Shown: positions 31,622 through 47,200, counted from the first letter of the stretch. The stretch is DNA of 64,000 bases from Ianthella basta (GCA_964019415.1 OZ025890.1:909458-973457); one strand, 5' to 3'. Made by a program: numbers and translations. Notes: generated by a model from the sequence alone, not told the origin.

Positions 31622-33719
31622 GCAAAGGGTGTACTCGTAGAGACTGATGCTCGTCAAAAGATGAAGCAAACAATGCCACAAACTCCAGGAGGGGGTCAAT
31701 GCACCGACGACCAAGAGAAATAGCCATTGTCAGCATCTCAGGGTAGTGGGGAAACTCCTCCTGCAACAGAGGAAAATGCAACATGAACAATGGTAGTCAG
31801 CACAGCTGCTAGTTACTCTTTTTAACTTTCAAAGTAGGTGAAGCTGCGCACTTCCCAACTTGCCCCCCCCCCCCCCCCCCCCCCCCACTGCCCACTTCAT
31901 CCCATCCATCTTGCCACGCCCACTAGCCCCACCTACCTTGCCCCACCCACTTCCTTCCTTCCACCCTGCCTATAATGTCTCCTAAACTCACACGTGAACG
32001 AGGTGACTTTGCATATATCTCTGCCACATTGGGATCCATCAGCTCCACACTGATTGAGCCCATACCCTCCTCTCTCTCAAGGGTGGACGCAATCGCTTTC
32101 AACTCATCCACAACATTGAGGGTATCTCTGATACATAACAGAAGAGAACACATACAAAGAGAAGGAGAGAGAGGACAGAGGGTGACATACAGTTGTTTAT
32201 CGAGTTGGTACCAGACATACAAACACACCTCCCTCTGGCTCCCACTACTATTCTGTCAGGCTTCCTCTTCTGAATGAACTTCTTCAGTGTCTCCAGATCC
32301 TGAGTCTGCTCAAAGCAGGAATGAGGGAGTACTTCAGCACACGGAGCCACAACAGCAACTGAAATGCACACACATGTACACACACACATGCACACACCTC
32401 CCCACCCCAGAAGCTTCCCCCCACACATAATTAGATTGCCAGGCAGAACAGCGTACCTTGCCCTCAGCCTCCTGCTTGATCCTGCTGTTCTGTCTCTTCA
32501 TAAAGTTGTTCAGCTTGACATAATCCTTCACTTCTCCTTCAGCATCCACCAGCACAAAGTAAGCTGGGACACTCCTAAGAACAGGAATAGGCAACCAACC
32601 AGAATTAACGCTCTCCCCTTCCCCTCCCCCTCCTCCCCAAAGAGAGAACATGCTGAAAGAAGGCTTTGTACCACACCTAACCAAAGTTGCTTTGAGGAAT
32701 GAAGCAGTCTGCTCTGGTCAGCAACATAATACATAGGCCACAACACACCATGGCCATGTCTAAATACCTGACAGTACTAAAGACATGCACAGCTTTTCTA
32801 CATGATGACGCCAGCTGTCTCACTTCCACCCTCAATACCATGCCAGAAGACACTTTCTTCTCTCCTTTGCACCCACACACTGTGTCTGCCCTAGAAGTGT
32901 GACACTGGTTCACTGGTCCTTACTTGTCAGGTTCAAATGCACACGCAAGCACACGTGCACCCTCCTCTCTCTCGTCCAAGGTGTTATCCCAGCTCTCCCC
33001 CACTGGGTCAGGTTTAAAGGGTGCTACAGCCAGCCAAGATTGGAGCTTGGTAATGTAAGCCTGCAGGGGGTGGGGGGGAGAGGTAGGAGCTGCCCTGCAC
33101 CACCTTCCTTGCTAAGTGTTAACTCATGCCACTCAGAAGTTCTGTACATTAGTACCTTTTACCATTGCTGGAATTAGGCAACCATACAACACCAGTTACA
33201 AGACTAGCATCAATGGAGAGCGGTGACTCCAGTCACCTCCATGGTCTTTCTGATAAAACCTACAAGCTACCATGCCCTGCTTCACCTTTCTATATCACAG
33301 TCTAAACACTACGCCTCATCCCTTCCCTCCTTCCAGAGTCTCCTTCGCAGGGAAGACTCACATGCAGAACAGCCTCCCTTGCCTCCTGGATCAGTGTCAT
33401 GCGGATCTCCTTCTCCAACTGCGGGTAGAGCACCTTCAGCAAGGAATGGGCAAGGGCCTGACCTCGCTGGGTGTTCCAGTTCTCCACCAACAGGCTGTAC
33501 TCATCCTTGGAGGTGGGAGGTGCGGGTGGGGAGGGAGGCAGAGGGAGGGGGAGGGGAGGGGGAACTCAGTGGGTAACGGGCATGTGCCATTAAGAGCTTA
33601 GAGGAATATGACATTGGCTAAATGCAACAATAAGCGAAAACTAGTTCTTGTCAGGGCAGACAATTTGATATATACACACATGCATGTATACAGGAGGGCA
33701 GACAGATGTACATACATGC

Positions 33720-33778
<59 letters not shown>

Positions 33779-35216
33779 GATGTGCTACTCACCCTGTAGA
33801 AGAGCTGCTTGACTTCCTCAAAGTATGGTGACCCGTAGGCACCCTCCTGGTCAATGCGAATGGAGCTGGTCAGCAGGCCGTCCTCCTCAGCTTGCACAAT
33901 GTGCAGGAACTGGTCATCTTTGAGGGTGCCAATGGGTTTGTTCTTGAGATACTTGAAGGTGAAACATGGATGGCTGTCATCGATTTCCTGACAGGAGGAG
34001 GGGGGAGGGGGAGAGGGGGGAGAGGAGGAGGGAGGTGAGGACACAATTACTCCCATCTAGTGTGTACGTATACTCATGAACCAACAGTCAGGAGGTCAAG
34101 GAGGAAGAAGCATCTGCTTGCTCACTTTCTTTCCCTTCTTTGTGGGTCGTACATGCAGCACTGCCCTCCTCCTGAAGGCCTGCCGCACTGCTTGCCGCAC
34201 CAAGGGCTCATGGGCTATCTGCATGGCAACCATGTGCCTTGCCCCATGGAGGACCGCTTCTGGTGTGGAGAAGTGGCTGGGTAGGGGAGGGGAGGGGAAG
34301 GGAGGGGAAGGGAGGGGAAGGGAGGGGAAGGGAGGGGAGGGGAGGACACACTGTACATACAATACATAGGGCAAGGGTTGAAACGGGTGACAAGAGACAT
34401 GTTCCACATCAACACACCCACAAACAAACACAGGCATTGTCAAGCAAGCCAGCACATGCATACCACCCTACTCACTACACACACAGTCACACGCAAACAG
34501 TGTATGCACACATGTATGCGTATTCATACAGCATGCAACAATCCCTTACATACACACACACATCCTGCACGCACCCTGTGAGCTGCAGGTACTGCGCTGC
34601 TGCTGTCTCCGGCTCCTCTGTGTGTTGCTCCGGCTCGTGGCTCTTGTAGCGGTCCCTCAAGTTCTCACCAAACAGCTCAGCAGTGAGACCAAACTGCACG
34701 GCAAGACCTGCCAGTCCATTCTCCTGACAGATGGCATAAAAGTCACGCCTGAAGAGAAGGTACACACAGTCAGTGCTACAGACATAGAAGTGATGCCGCA
34801 GTTGACAGTTACAGAAACAATGTAGAAACTAGTCTGCTACACCCTCCCTCGGGCTGGAGTCTTGTGGAGGGGGGTCTAGCAGGCTGGACTGGAGTGGCCT
34901 CAGTCTAGCTGGCTAGACCCTCCCCTCACCCCAGGATAGGGCCTGCATACTGGACCTCTTGTATGGTGACACACAAACAGTTGTGATGACTCACCGGTAG
35001 GCATGCTTCCACTTCTTGGTCCCTTCTGTCTGTGAGGCCTCCCTCCCTCTCCTTGAGTTCTGAAGTGCTTCAATGTCAACCCCGTAGTAAAGGAGGAATT
35101 GACGGTACACGTCATTCAGCTCCTCATTGGTCTGCACATTGAGCAACCTGCAGGGGAAGAAGGCAAGGAGGGAGAAGGATGTGTACACATGCACCACACA
35201 CACATGCACACGCACA

Positions 35217-35295
<79 letters not shown>

Positions 35296-38200
35296 ACTGA
35301 TGTTAAGCCCACCTCTGCACATCCTCGTCCTGAAGCACCCGCACCTCGTCGGAGAGAACAGTGTCTGGGTTGTTCTTTATCTTCTCGTATTGGAAGGCCT
35401 GCATCCTTGTGAACAACTTCTGCATGCTTAGCTTCCTGCTCCTCAGCTGGGTCCACTGAAGAGGACAGGAGGGGGAGGGGCAGGAGGGGGAGGGGCAGCA
35501 CGGGGAGGGATGGTAGGGAAGGGGTGCGAGGGGAGGGAGGGGGTGGGAGGGTAAGTGTCAGATATTAGCAATGAGGTGTGAGGATGCACACATCCAAAAG
35601 CACACCTTCTCGTCCCACTGCCATATCTTCCACAGATCATCCTCAGTCAACTCTGGGTCAATGCACTCCCGCCGATAGGTGGCAATGAAAGGCACCTGCA
35701 CACACGCACGAGCACAGGAGATTCAGTGTGAGGTGCGGTGAGTGTGAGGGAGTGGTGAGGGCAGAAGTGAGGTGAGGTGGGGTGAGGTGAGAGTGGAGAT
35801 TCACCTCAAATGAGTGCTTTCTCATGAACTCAAGAGCACCCTTGATCTTTGGCACACACGAGGCAGGCTTGGATGGCTCCTCATCCCAGTACCCAGTGTT
35901 CTGGGGAAGGTGGGACTGTGTGTGCGTGTGTGTGTGTGTGTGTGTGCGTGTGTGTGTGTTGTGTGTGTGTTGTGTTGTGTTGTGTTGTGTTGCATTGTGT
36001 GTGGAAGTAGGAGAAAAGACATGTGACAAACTCTCACACTCACAACCACACAGTGGGACCACCGATCCTTAATTTACTGAGGTCAGCATTGAGGAGCACC
36101 TCCTCCGCTCCGCTCCATACATACCTGCTGGCTGATGGGAGTGGTGCAGAAGGCTTGGTTGTAGATCCACTCAGCCTCCTCCTCCCACTCTGCCTCGTCT
36201 CCCTCCAGCACTGGGCAGACACGCAGCTGCAAGGAGAGGTAACACACACACACAAACATATAGTGAACATGCACCTCTATCAATACAGCCACCAATCTGC
36301 AACATCATCACACAGTGGGGTGTGTTCACTGATGTACACACAGTGAGGTGTGTTCACTGATGTACACATAGTCAGTAGATACTAGCGAACTACATCTGAT
36401 CACCCTTCTGTATTTTATATATTTGCACAGTTATGTAGATCCCAGACAATCATCGTTTCCATAAAATTCAATATAATAATTAGTTCTGGGTCAAACCACT
36501 GTTTACACAGCCCACAGAATAAGCCGATAATATGGAGAAATGTTTGGATTTTTAATGACATACACAATGTCTCACACATGGCACTCTGCTTAGGGAAACT
36601 CTAAATCCTGTTTTGCACTGATAAACATCCTGTCAGCATAGTGCAACATAGTTCCACTTTCACTGTATGATCAGAAAACAGGGGGAACACCTCTTCCATC
36701 TTGCAATTATTATACATTGCTCCAGTCTCTATATAAACAGAACAGCTGAGAGCAGCCACAGTTCCTTGCGAGTGTAATTGCAAGTGAAGACCAATGACAG
36801 AAATGGGCATTCTAAAGAGTTTGTTCGTTCTCTGCTGCGCTGTGGTTGTCATGGGCAACAAACAAACCAACTGCAGTCTCCCTGCCTCCTCTCCAATGTG
36901 TTCTGTTCTTCAGGGACCTCCAGGAAGAGATGGGAGGGATGGGTTGCCAGGAAGGGAAGGACCTGCAGGACCACCTGGTACACCTGGCATCTCTGCATTT
37001 GATATAAAGACCATCAGTGACCAGATCAGAGATGAGTTCTTGAAAGATGTTGACAGCAAGCTGAGCAAGAGCAACAGAAAGTGCCACGACCTAGGACGCT
37101 TCTCCCACCTCCCTGCTACCTCATGCCAAGAGGTCTACCAGTGCAACCAAGACGCACCGTCTGGAGAGTACTGGATCAATGTCACACACGGGAACAGCAT
37201 GGTGATCCGTGAAGTGTACTGTGACATGGAGAGTGTTCATTGTGGCCACAGAGGGGGGTGGATGCGAGTGGCCTTCTTCAACATGTCCGACACTGCCTAT
37301 TCCTGCCCTGCCCCTTTAAGAACAGCCACTAACCAGGGGAAACGACTGTGCACTAGGTCAGTTGACAGACCGTTTTCATCAGTGATCTTTCGCACACACG
37401 GAGTACCCTACACAGCAGTATGTGGTAGAGCAGTGGCATACCAGTATGGGTACACAAATGCATTTTATGCTGCAGCACAAGGTACCCGTTATCATTCCAT
37501 CAATGATCCTTATGTGGATGGCATTTCCATCACTCATGGACAACCGAGAAAGCACATCTGGACGTATGCAGCAGGAAGGGCTAAGACTGACGACTCTCGA
37601 TTTCAGTGCCCTTGTTCCGCTCTGGATGCAACTAAACCACAACTATTTGTGGGAGAACACTATTACTGTGCTGAAGGAGCTCCGAACACTCCCACCAGTG
37701 CACGCTATTACCTGGATTCTCCCCTCTGGACTGGCAAGGACTGTCTACGAACCAGCAACTGCTGCACTCCAAGTGGCATGCCGTGGTTCTGCCGCACCTT
37801 ACCACAGCCAACCACTGACGACATTGAAGCGCGTTGGTCCTCTGACCAGGACCTGGCCAACGAGGCTGTCGCCACAGAACTGCTGGAGATCTTCATCAAG
37901 TAACCTGCCTAGCTGCAGACACTGCTAGTAGTGAACACACCATACATACATACATTAGGCACAGTATAGAACACCTGGCTGTACCACACATCTACAACAC
38001 ATAGTGAGTAGGGGTAGGTCAACACATTGACACTATTCAGGAATTGTATGCCTTTCTGTTACAGTTATTGCATTCATTAAACTGTCTGAAAATTTGAGAA
38101 ATTCAATTGATATTACGCTGTGCATGCAAAAATACACTTGCCAGAAGCTGGGTGTTACTGAACACTTGCCAGAAGCTGGGTGTTACTGAACACTTGCCAG

Positions 38201-41200
38201 AAGCTGGGTGTTACTGAACACTTGCCAGAAGCTGGGTGTTACTGAACACTTGCCAGAAGCAGGGTGTTACTGAACACTTGCCAGAAGCTGGGTGTTACTG
38301 AACACTTGCCAGAAGCTGGGTGTTACTGAACACTTGCCAGAAGCTGGGCGCTACTGAACACTTGCCAGAAGCTGAGTGCTACTGAACACTTGCCAGAAGC
38401 TGGGTGCTACTGAACACTTGCCAGAAGCTGGGTGCTACTGAACACTTGCCAGAAGCTGGGTGCTACTGAACACTTGCCAGAAGCTGGGTGCTACTGAACA
38501 CTTGCCAGAAGCTGGGTGCTACTGAACACTTGCCAGAAGCTGGGTGCTACTGAACACTTGCCAGAAGCTGGGTGCTACCGAACACTTCACATTAGTGTAT
38601 CATTCTGCTATGATACCTGCATGTATACATACTCAGTACTTAATCAAAACATGTCCCGACATAGTCAGGCGTCGCTGGGTCACACGACGCCTGTTTAGTC
38701 TGGATGCTGTGCATTATTGAAACACTGACATTCATCAACACAGAATTCATGCAAATTCTACACTATTTCACATTACAATAATTTGTGATATGACACATAA
38801 GATAGAGGCATTAAGCAGCAATAAACACTAGGAGGTTGTGGTACAGGCTGCAAGTGGTCTCAACATCCCACTCACCACACAGCAACTCACGCACGGTGTT
38901 GAGGCTGCCCTACACTTTGCTACGTGTGTGCATATTCGCAGCATTCCATTCGGGACACATCGATTGTGCAAGAGTCACATGGGCACCTCATGAACCAGGA
39001 GCTGTTCGTCATCAGCAGGTGCCACCTGACTGCTCAACATAGCAATTTGCGCTGTACACTACATCTCACCCTTCATTACAGTTGTCCATTGGTGTTTCGC
39101 ACTGTAGACAGCTAACTGCTTTCACCATTCCAATGACATCATTGGCACGATGTGGCCCAAGCACTGTATTCCAATCCCTCAAGGGTTGCATGCTGCCCTT
39201 CATGGTTAACATGATTTAGACATAGTCTGGCTTGCTATCTCCTTTGTTTGTCAGCCAGATATAACCAATCAAGACAGAGGCTAGCTATATTGGCCAAAAT
39301 GCGCTTTGCCGCATAAATTTTGTTTCGCTTCATACTATTCATCCTGAATAACTTTTAGTGAGGCTAAAAACACTTTAGGGACTGCTTAAGTGGCAGCCCC
39401 TGAAGAGCAATTAGAAAACCACAGCAAGACCACAACATCCTGAGTTACCAGCCCACAACTGGTTTATTCCACTGTAAGAAGACTGAGCTGCAGAGAGTGA
39501 CCACAGTTCCCTGTGACTGCAAGTGAAGAGCACTGACAGAAATGGCCATCCTAAAGACCTTGTTCCTCATCTGCTGTGCTGTGGTTGCCATGGGCAACAC
39601 ACACCCCAACTGCAGTCCCCCCACCTCCCCTTTAATGTCTTCTGTACTTCCAGGACCTCCAGGGAGAGATGGGAGGGATGGGTTGCCAGGGAGGGAAGGG
39701 CCTGCAGGACCACCTGGTACACCTGGCATCTCTGCATTTGATATAAAGACCATCAGTGACCAGATCAGAGATGACATCTTGAAAGATGTTGACAACAAGC
39801 TCAGCCAGAGCAACAGAAAGTGCGATGACTTGGGACACTTCTCCCACCTCCCTGCTACCTCATGCCAAGAGGTCTACGAGTGCAACCAAGAAGCACCGTC
39901 TGGAGAGTACTGGATCAACGTCACACACGGGAACAGCATGGTGATCCGTGAAGTGTACTGTGACATGGAGAGTGTTCATTGTGGCCACAGAGGGGGGTGG
40001 ATGCGAGTGGCCTTCTTCAACATGTCCGACACTGCCTATTCCTGCCCTGCCCCTTTAAGAACAGCCACTAACCAGGGGAAACGACTGTGCACTAGGTCAG
40101 TTGACAGACCGTTTTCATCAGTGATCTTTCGCACACACGGAGTACCCTACACAGCAGTATGTGGTAGAGCAGTGGCATACCAGTATGGGTACACAAATGC
40201 ATTTTATGCTGCAGCACAAGGTACCCGTTATCATTCCATCAATGATCCTTATGTGGATGGCATTTCCATCACTCATGGACAACCGAGAAAGCACATCTGG
40301 ACGTATGCAGCAGGAAGGGCTAAGACTGACGACTCTCGATTTCAGTGCCCTTGTTCCGCTCTGGATGCAACTAAACCACAACTATTTGTGGGAGAACACT
40401 ATTACTGTGCTGAAGGAGCTCCGAACACTCCCACCAGTGCACGCTATTACCTGGATTCTCCCCTCTGGACTGGCAAGGACTGTCTACGAACCAGCAACTG
40501 CTGCACTCCAAGTGGCATGCCGTGGTTCTGCCGCACCTTACCACAGCCAACCACTGACGACATTGAAGCGCGTTGGTCCTCTGACCAGGACCTGGCCAAC
40601 GAGGCTGTCGCCACAGAACTGCTGGAGATCTTCATCAAGTAACCTGCCTAGCTGCAGACACTGCTAGTAGTGAACACACCATACATACATACATTAGGCA
40701 CAGTATAGAACACCTGGCTGTACCACACATCTACAACACATAGTGAGTAGGGGTAGGTCAACACATTGACACTATTCAGGAATTGTATGCCTTTCTGTTA
40801 CAGTTATTGCATTCATTAAACTGTCTGAAAATTTGAGAAATTCAATTGATATTACGCTGTGCATGCAAAAATACACTTGCCAGAAGCTGGGTGTTACTGA
40901 ACACTTGCCAGAAGCTGGGTGTTACTGAACACTTGCCAGAAGCTGGGTGTTACTGAACACTTGCCAGAAGCTGGGTGTTACTGAACACTTGCCAGAAGCT
41001 GGGTGTTACTGAACACTTGCCAGAAGCTGGGTGTTACTGAACACTTGCCAGAAGCTGGGTGTTACTGAACACTTGCCAGAAGCTGGGTGTTACTGAACAC
41101 TTGCCAGAAGCTGGGTGTTACTGAACACTTGCCAGAAGCTGGGTGTTACTGAACACTTGCCAGAAGCTGGGTGTTACTGAACACTTGCCAGAAGCTGGGT

Positions 41201-44200
41201 GTTACTGAACACTTGTCAGAAGCTGGGCGCTACTGAACACTTGCCAGAAGCTGAGTGCTACTGAACACTTGCCAGAAGCTGGGTGCTACTGAACACTTGC
41301 CAGAAGCTGGGTGCTACTGAACACTTGCCAGAAGCTGGGTGCTACCGAACACTTCACATTAGTGTATCATTCTGCTACTATACCTGCATGTATACATACT
41401 CAGTACTTAATCAAAACATGTCCAGACATAGTCAGGCGTTGCTGGGTCACACAATGCCTGTTTAGTCTGGATGCTGTGCATTACTGAAACACTGACATTC
41501 ATCAACACAGAATTCATGCAAATTCTACACTATTTCAGATAACAGTAATTTTGTGATATGACACATAAGATAGAGGCATTGAGCAGCAGTAAACACTAGG
41601 AGGTTGTGGTACAGGCTGCAAGTGGTCTCGACATCCCACTCACCACACAGCAACTCACGCACGGTGTTGAGGCTGCCCTACACTTTGCTACGTGTGTGCA
41701 TATTCGCAGCATTCCATTCGGGACACCTTAATTGCACAAGAGTCACACGGGCACCTCATGAACCAGGAGCTGTTTGTCATCAGCAGGTGCCACCTGACTG
41801 CTCAACATAGCGATTTGCGCTGTACACTACATCTCACCCTTCATTACAGTTGTCCATTGGTGTTTCGCACTGTAGACAGCCAACTGCTTTCACCATTCGA
41901 ATGACATCATTGGCACAATGTGGCCCAAGCACTGTACTCCAATCCCTCAAGGGTTGCATGCTGCCCTTCGTGGTTAACAAGATTCAGGCTTAGTCTGGCT
42001 TGCTATCTCCTTTGTTTGTCAGCCAGATATAACCAATCAAGACAGAGGCTAGCTATATTGGCCAAAATGCGCTTTGCCGCATAAATTTTGCTTCGCTTCA
42101 TACTATTCATCCTGAATAACTTTTAGTGAGGCTAAAAACACTTTAGGGACTGCTTAAGTGGCAGCCCCTGAAGAGCAATTAGAAAACCACAGCAAGACCA
42201 CAACATCCTGAGTTACCAGCCCACAACTGGTTTATTCCACTGCAGGAAGACTACATAATCAAGCAGAGCCGCAGAGAGTGACCACAGTTCCCTGTGACTG
42301 TAAGTGAAGAGCACTGACAGAAATGGACATCCTAAAGACCTTGTTCCTCATCTGCTGTGCTGTGGTTGCCATGGGCAACACACACCCCAACTGCAGTCCC
42401 CCCACCTCCCCTTTAATGTCTTCTGTACTTCCAGGACCTCCAGGGAGAGATGGGAGGGATGGGTTGCCAGGGAGGGAAGGACCTGCAGGACCACCTGGTA
42501 CACCTGGCATCTCTGCATTTGATATAAAGACCATCAGTGACCAGATTAGAGATGACATCTTGAAAGACGTTGACAGCAAGCTCAGCCAAAGCAAAAGAAA
42601 GTGTGATGACTTGGGACGCTTCTCCCACCTCCCTGCTACCTCGTGCCAAGAGGTCTACCAGTGCAACCAAGACGCACTATCTGGAGAGTACTGGATCAAC
42701 GTCACACACGGGAACAGTATGGTGATCCGTGAAGTCTACTGCGACATGGAGAGTGTTCATTGTGGCCACAGAGGGGGGTGGATGAGAGTGGCCTTCTTCA
42801 ACATGTCCGACAACACCTATTCCTGCCCTGCCCCCCTGAGAATGGCCACTACTCAGGGGAAACGACTGTGCACTAGGTCGGTTGACAGACCGTTCTCGTC
42901 AGTGAACTTTTCTACACACGGAGTACCCTACACAGCAGTATGTGGTAGAGCAGTGGCATACCAGTATGGGTACACAAATGCATTTTATGCTGCAGCACAA
43001 GGTACCCGTTATCATTCCATCAATGATCCTTACGTGGATGGCATTTCTATCACTCATGGACAACCGAGAAAGCACATCTGGACGTACGCAGCAGGAAGGG
43101 CTAAGACTGACGACTCTCGATTTCAGTGCCCCTGTTCCGCTCTGGATGCAACTAAACCTCAAGCATTTGTGGGACAACACTATTACTGTGCTGAAGGAGC
43201 TCCGAACACTCCCACCAGTGCACGCTACTATCTGGATTCTCCCCTCTGGACTGGCAAGGACTGTCTACGAACCAGCAACTGCTGCACTCCAAGTGGCATG
43301 CCGTGGTTCTGCCGCACCTTACCACAGCCAACCACTGACGACATCGAAGCGCGTTGGTGCTCTGACCAGGCGCTCAGCAATGAGGCTGTCGCCACAGAAC
43401 TGCTGGAGATCTTCATCAAGTAACCTACCTAGCTGCAGACACTGCTAGTAGTGAACACACCACACATACATACATTAGGCACAGTATAGAACACCTGGCT
43501 GTACCACACATCTACAACACATAGTGAGTAGAGGTAGGTCAACACATTGACACTATTCAGGAATCGTCTTGTATGCCAAAAATGAGAAATTGTACTGCCA
43601 CTTTATGCTGTTTGCAGAAACACCTTGCCAGAAGCTGAGTGGTAGTGAACAATTGACATTTGCATGTTTCTACTACAGTAATTGCAACTTCTGGACTACT
43701 GCATATCAATTATATAATTATAAGGCCACCTGTGCATGCTGCAGAAGGTGACCACCAGAGGTGCAAGTGGAGTATTTGGATTACTTGATGAAGGGAAAAC
43801 ACCACCAGCACAAATAGATGATGCTCAGGGGAACTGGTAACACGCAGTGTTGGCACAAGTTGGAGTGCAATGCAGAAAGTATGCAACTTGCACATAGGCA
43901 GTGACAAGGTTCATAGTATCTGTTGTGCACACTACAACTTGTGCTGTCGCTGCTGCCTAGTGCCCAGCCTTCAGTAACTTGGGCTGGTGGAATTTCCCTT
44001 CCATCCACCAGCACAGATACTATGTGAACCAGCACTTGTGGTGGTCACCCTTTGAAACGTGCACTGGTGCATGGTCTTCATGGCCTACCACTCACTTGTA
44101 CTAACACACTTAACAAGAAAAGGCACGGTTAGACCAACCCCTACCCGGCCGCCGGCACGATGTAAGGGGGCAGTAACAACACCATGAAGGTGTTCAAGCA

Positions 44201-47200
44201 CCATCTGGTCCCACAAAAGGTGCAACAGTACTTGTTACGTTTATCTTCACTTATTAAGATGGTCTATGTACCATGATGACACGAATGAAAGACAACGTTC
44301 GGAACTACACAGGGTAAGGAAAGAAGGGGGGAAGGGAAAAATGGCAGTGAACTGGACCAGCACCGGCAACCTCCAGATCTTTAGCCGACCCTTTAGCAGC
44401 CGGGTCACTGGTCACCGCTAACAGCCACTGATCCATTCCCTCCTTATATAACAATGTGGGCGGGCTCTATCTAGAGTCTCCTTTGAAACTCCCACACCAG
44501 GCACTGACTAATCAGTGACACTCGGAAATGCTAATAGACCATCTTAATTAGCATTTCTGAGTCTCACTGATTAGTCAGTGCCTGGTAGGGCTCTTTGCTA
44601 TGTCCATTGCCCAGAATGGTCCAATTTGTTTATCAGCCATCTCTACAAATTACATCTTTTCAGATCACACCTATGAGGTCATTCACACTTGTCACCTCAT
44701 TCACACCTATGACAACACACCACAACCACAGGTTGCTGAAGGTGAGAGGGACTGGGCACCAGCACTGGCACAACTTGGAATGGGGATGCAGCAACAACAC
44801 AATTGGCACAAGGGCACCACTGTAAGCATTGCCAACTGCCCATGTGCAAGTTGCATACTGTCACTCCAAGTAAACTATGACAAAATAGGGTCCCTGAAAG
44901 GTGACGTCAGTGATGATGTCATAGTTATGCAACCCCCCCCCCCCCCTCTCATAGCATTCCTGACATATCTGCAACTGGCTCATTTCACTGAAAGGGAGAC
45001 TACTTTAACAGAACACCAGATAGCGACCACAGTTCCCTGTGATTGTAAGTGAAGAGCACTGACAGAAATGGTCATCCTAAAGGACCTGTTCCTCATCTGC
45101 TGTGCTGCGGTTGCCATTGGCAAAACACAACACAACTGCAGTCCCCCCACCTCCCATTTAAGGTCTTCTGCACTTCCAGGACTTCCAGGGAGAGATGGGA
45201 GGGATGGGTTGCCAGGGAGGGAAGGACCTGCAGGACCACCTGGTACACCTGGCATCTCTGCATTTGACCTAAACACCATCAGTGACCAGATTAGAACTGA
45301 GGTCTTGAAAGACATTGACAGCAAGTTTAACCAGAGCGAAAACAGGAAGTGCCAAGACCTGGGACACTTCTCCCACCTCCCTGCTACCTCGTGCCAAGAG
45401 GTCTACCAGTGCAACCAAGACGCACCGTCTGGAGAGTACTGGATCAACGCCACAGACGGGAACAGCATGGTGATTCGTGAAGTCTACTGCGACATGGAGA
45501 GTGTTCATTGTGGCCACAGAGGGGGGTGGATGAGAGTGGCCTTCTTCAACATGTCAGACACTGCCTTTTCCTGCCCTGCCCCTCTAAGAACAGCCACAAC
45601 CCAGGGAAAACGACTGTGCACTAGGTCAGTTGACAGACCATTCTCGTCAGTGAATTTTTCTACACACGGAGTACCCTACACAGCAGTATGTGGTAGAGCA
45701 GTGGCATACCAGTATGGGAGAACAAATGCATTTTATGCTACAGTGCAAGGTACCCGTTACCATTCCATCAATGATCCTTATGTGGATGGCATTTCTATCA
45801 CACATGGACAACCGAGAAAGCACATCTGGACGTACGCAGCAGGAAGGGCTAAGACTGACGACTCTCTTGTTCAGTGCCCTTGTTCCGCTCTGGATGCAAC
45901 TAAGCCTCAAGCATTTGTGGGAGAACACTACTACTGTGCTGAAGGAGCCCCTACATACATTCCCAACAATCAACGCTACTTTTTAGATTCTCCCCTCTGG
46001 ACTGGCAAGGACTGTCTACGAACCAGCAACTGCTGCACTCCAAGTGGCATGCCGTGGTTCTGCCGCACCTTACCACAGCCAACCACTGACGACATTGAAG
46101 CGCGTTGGTGCTCTGACCAGGACCTGGCCAACGAGGCTACTGCCACAGAACTGCTGGAGATCTTCATCAAGTAACCTACCTTGCTGCAGACACTGCTAGT
46201 AGTGAACACACCACACATACATACATTAGGCACAGTATAGAACACCTGGCTGTACCACACATCTACAACACATAGTGAGTAGGGGTAGGTCAACACATTG
46301 ACACTATTTAGGAATTGTATGCCATTCTGTTACAATTATTGCATTCATTAAACTGTCTGAAAAATTGAGAAATTCAATCATTATTACGCTGTGCATGCAA
46401 AAGTACACTTGCAAGAAGCAGGGTGTTACTGAACACTTGCCAGAAGCAGGGTGTTACTGAACACTTGCCAGAAGCAGGGTGCTACTGAACACTTGCCAGA
46501 AGCAGGGTGCTACTGAACACTTGCCAGAAGCTGGGCACTACTGAACACTTGCCAGAAGCTGGCTGTTACCAAACACTTGCCAGAAGCTGGGTGTTACTGA
46601 ACACTTGCCAGAAGCTGGGTGCTACTGAACACTTGCCAGAAGCTGGGTGCTACTGTACACTTGCCAGAAGCTGGGTGTTACTGAACACTTGCCAGAAGCT
46701 GGGTGCTACTGTACACTTGCCAGAAGCTGGGTGCTACTGTACACTTGCCAGAAGCTGGGTGCTACTGAACACTTGTCAGAAGTTGGGTGCTACTGAACAC
46801 TTGCCAGAAGTTGGGTGCTACCGAACACTTGCCAGAAGCTGGGTGCTACCGAACACTTGCCAGAAGCTGGGTGCTACTGAACACTTGCCAGAAGCTGGGT
46901 GCTACTGAACACTTCACATTAGTGTATCATTCTGCTATGATACCTGCATGTATACATACTCAGTACTTAACCAAAACATGTCCAGACATAGTCAGGCGTT
47001 GCTGGGTCACACAATGCCTGTTTAGTCTGGATGCTGGGCATTATTGAAACACTGACATTCATCAACACAGAATTCATGCAAATTCTACACTATTTCAGAT
47101 AACGGTAATTTTGTGATATGACACATAAGATAGAGGCATTAAGCAGCAATAAACACTAGGAGGTTGTGGTACAGGCTGCAAGTGGTCTCAACATCCCACT

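Noticed and set aside
37422-37928. 168-codon alternative frame repeated in each collectin-like gene
   Set aside because: It overlaps the signal-peptide-bearing main frame, lacks domain features, and is conserved only because the main frame is.
46507-46908. 133-codon open frame with [14 protein letters not shown]-type repeats
   Set aside because: It lies entirely in the 28-bp minisatellite; three units equal 84 bp and keep all frames open.
38135-46915. Regular 28-bp direct repeats resembling a CRISPR array
   Set aside because: Units are directly adjacent with no unique spacers, there are no cas genes, and the context is clearly eukaryotic.
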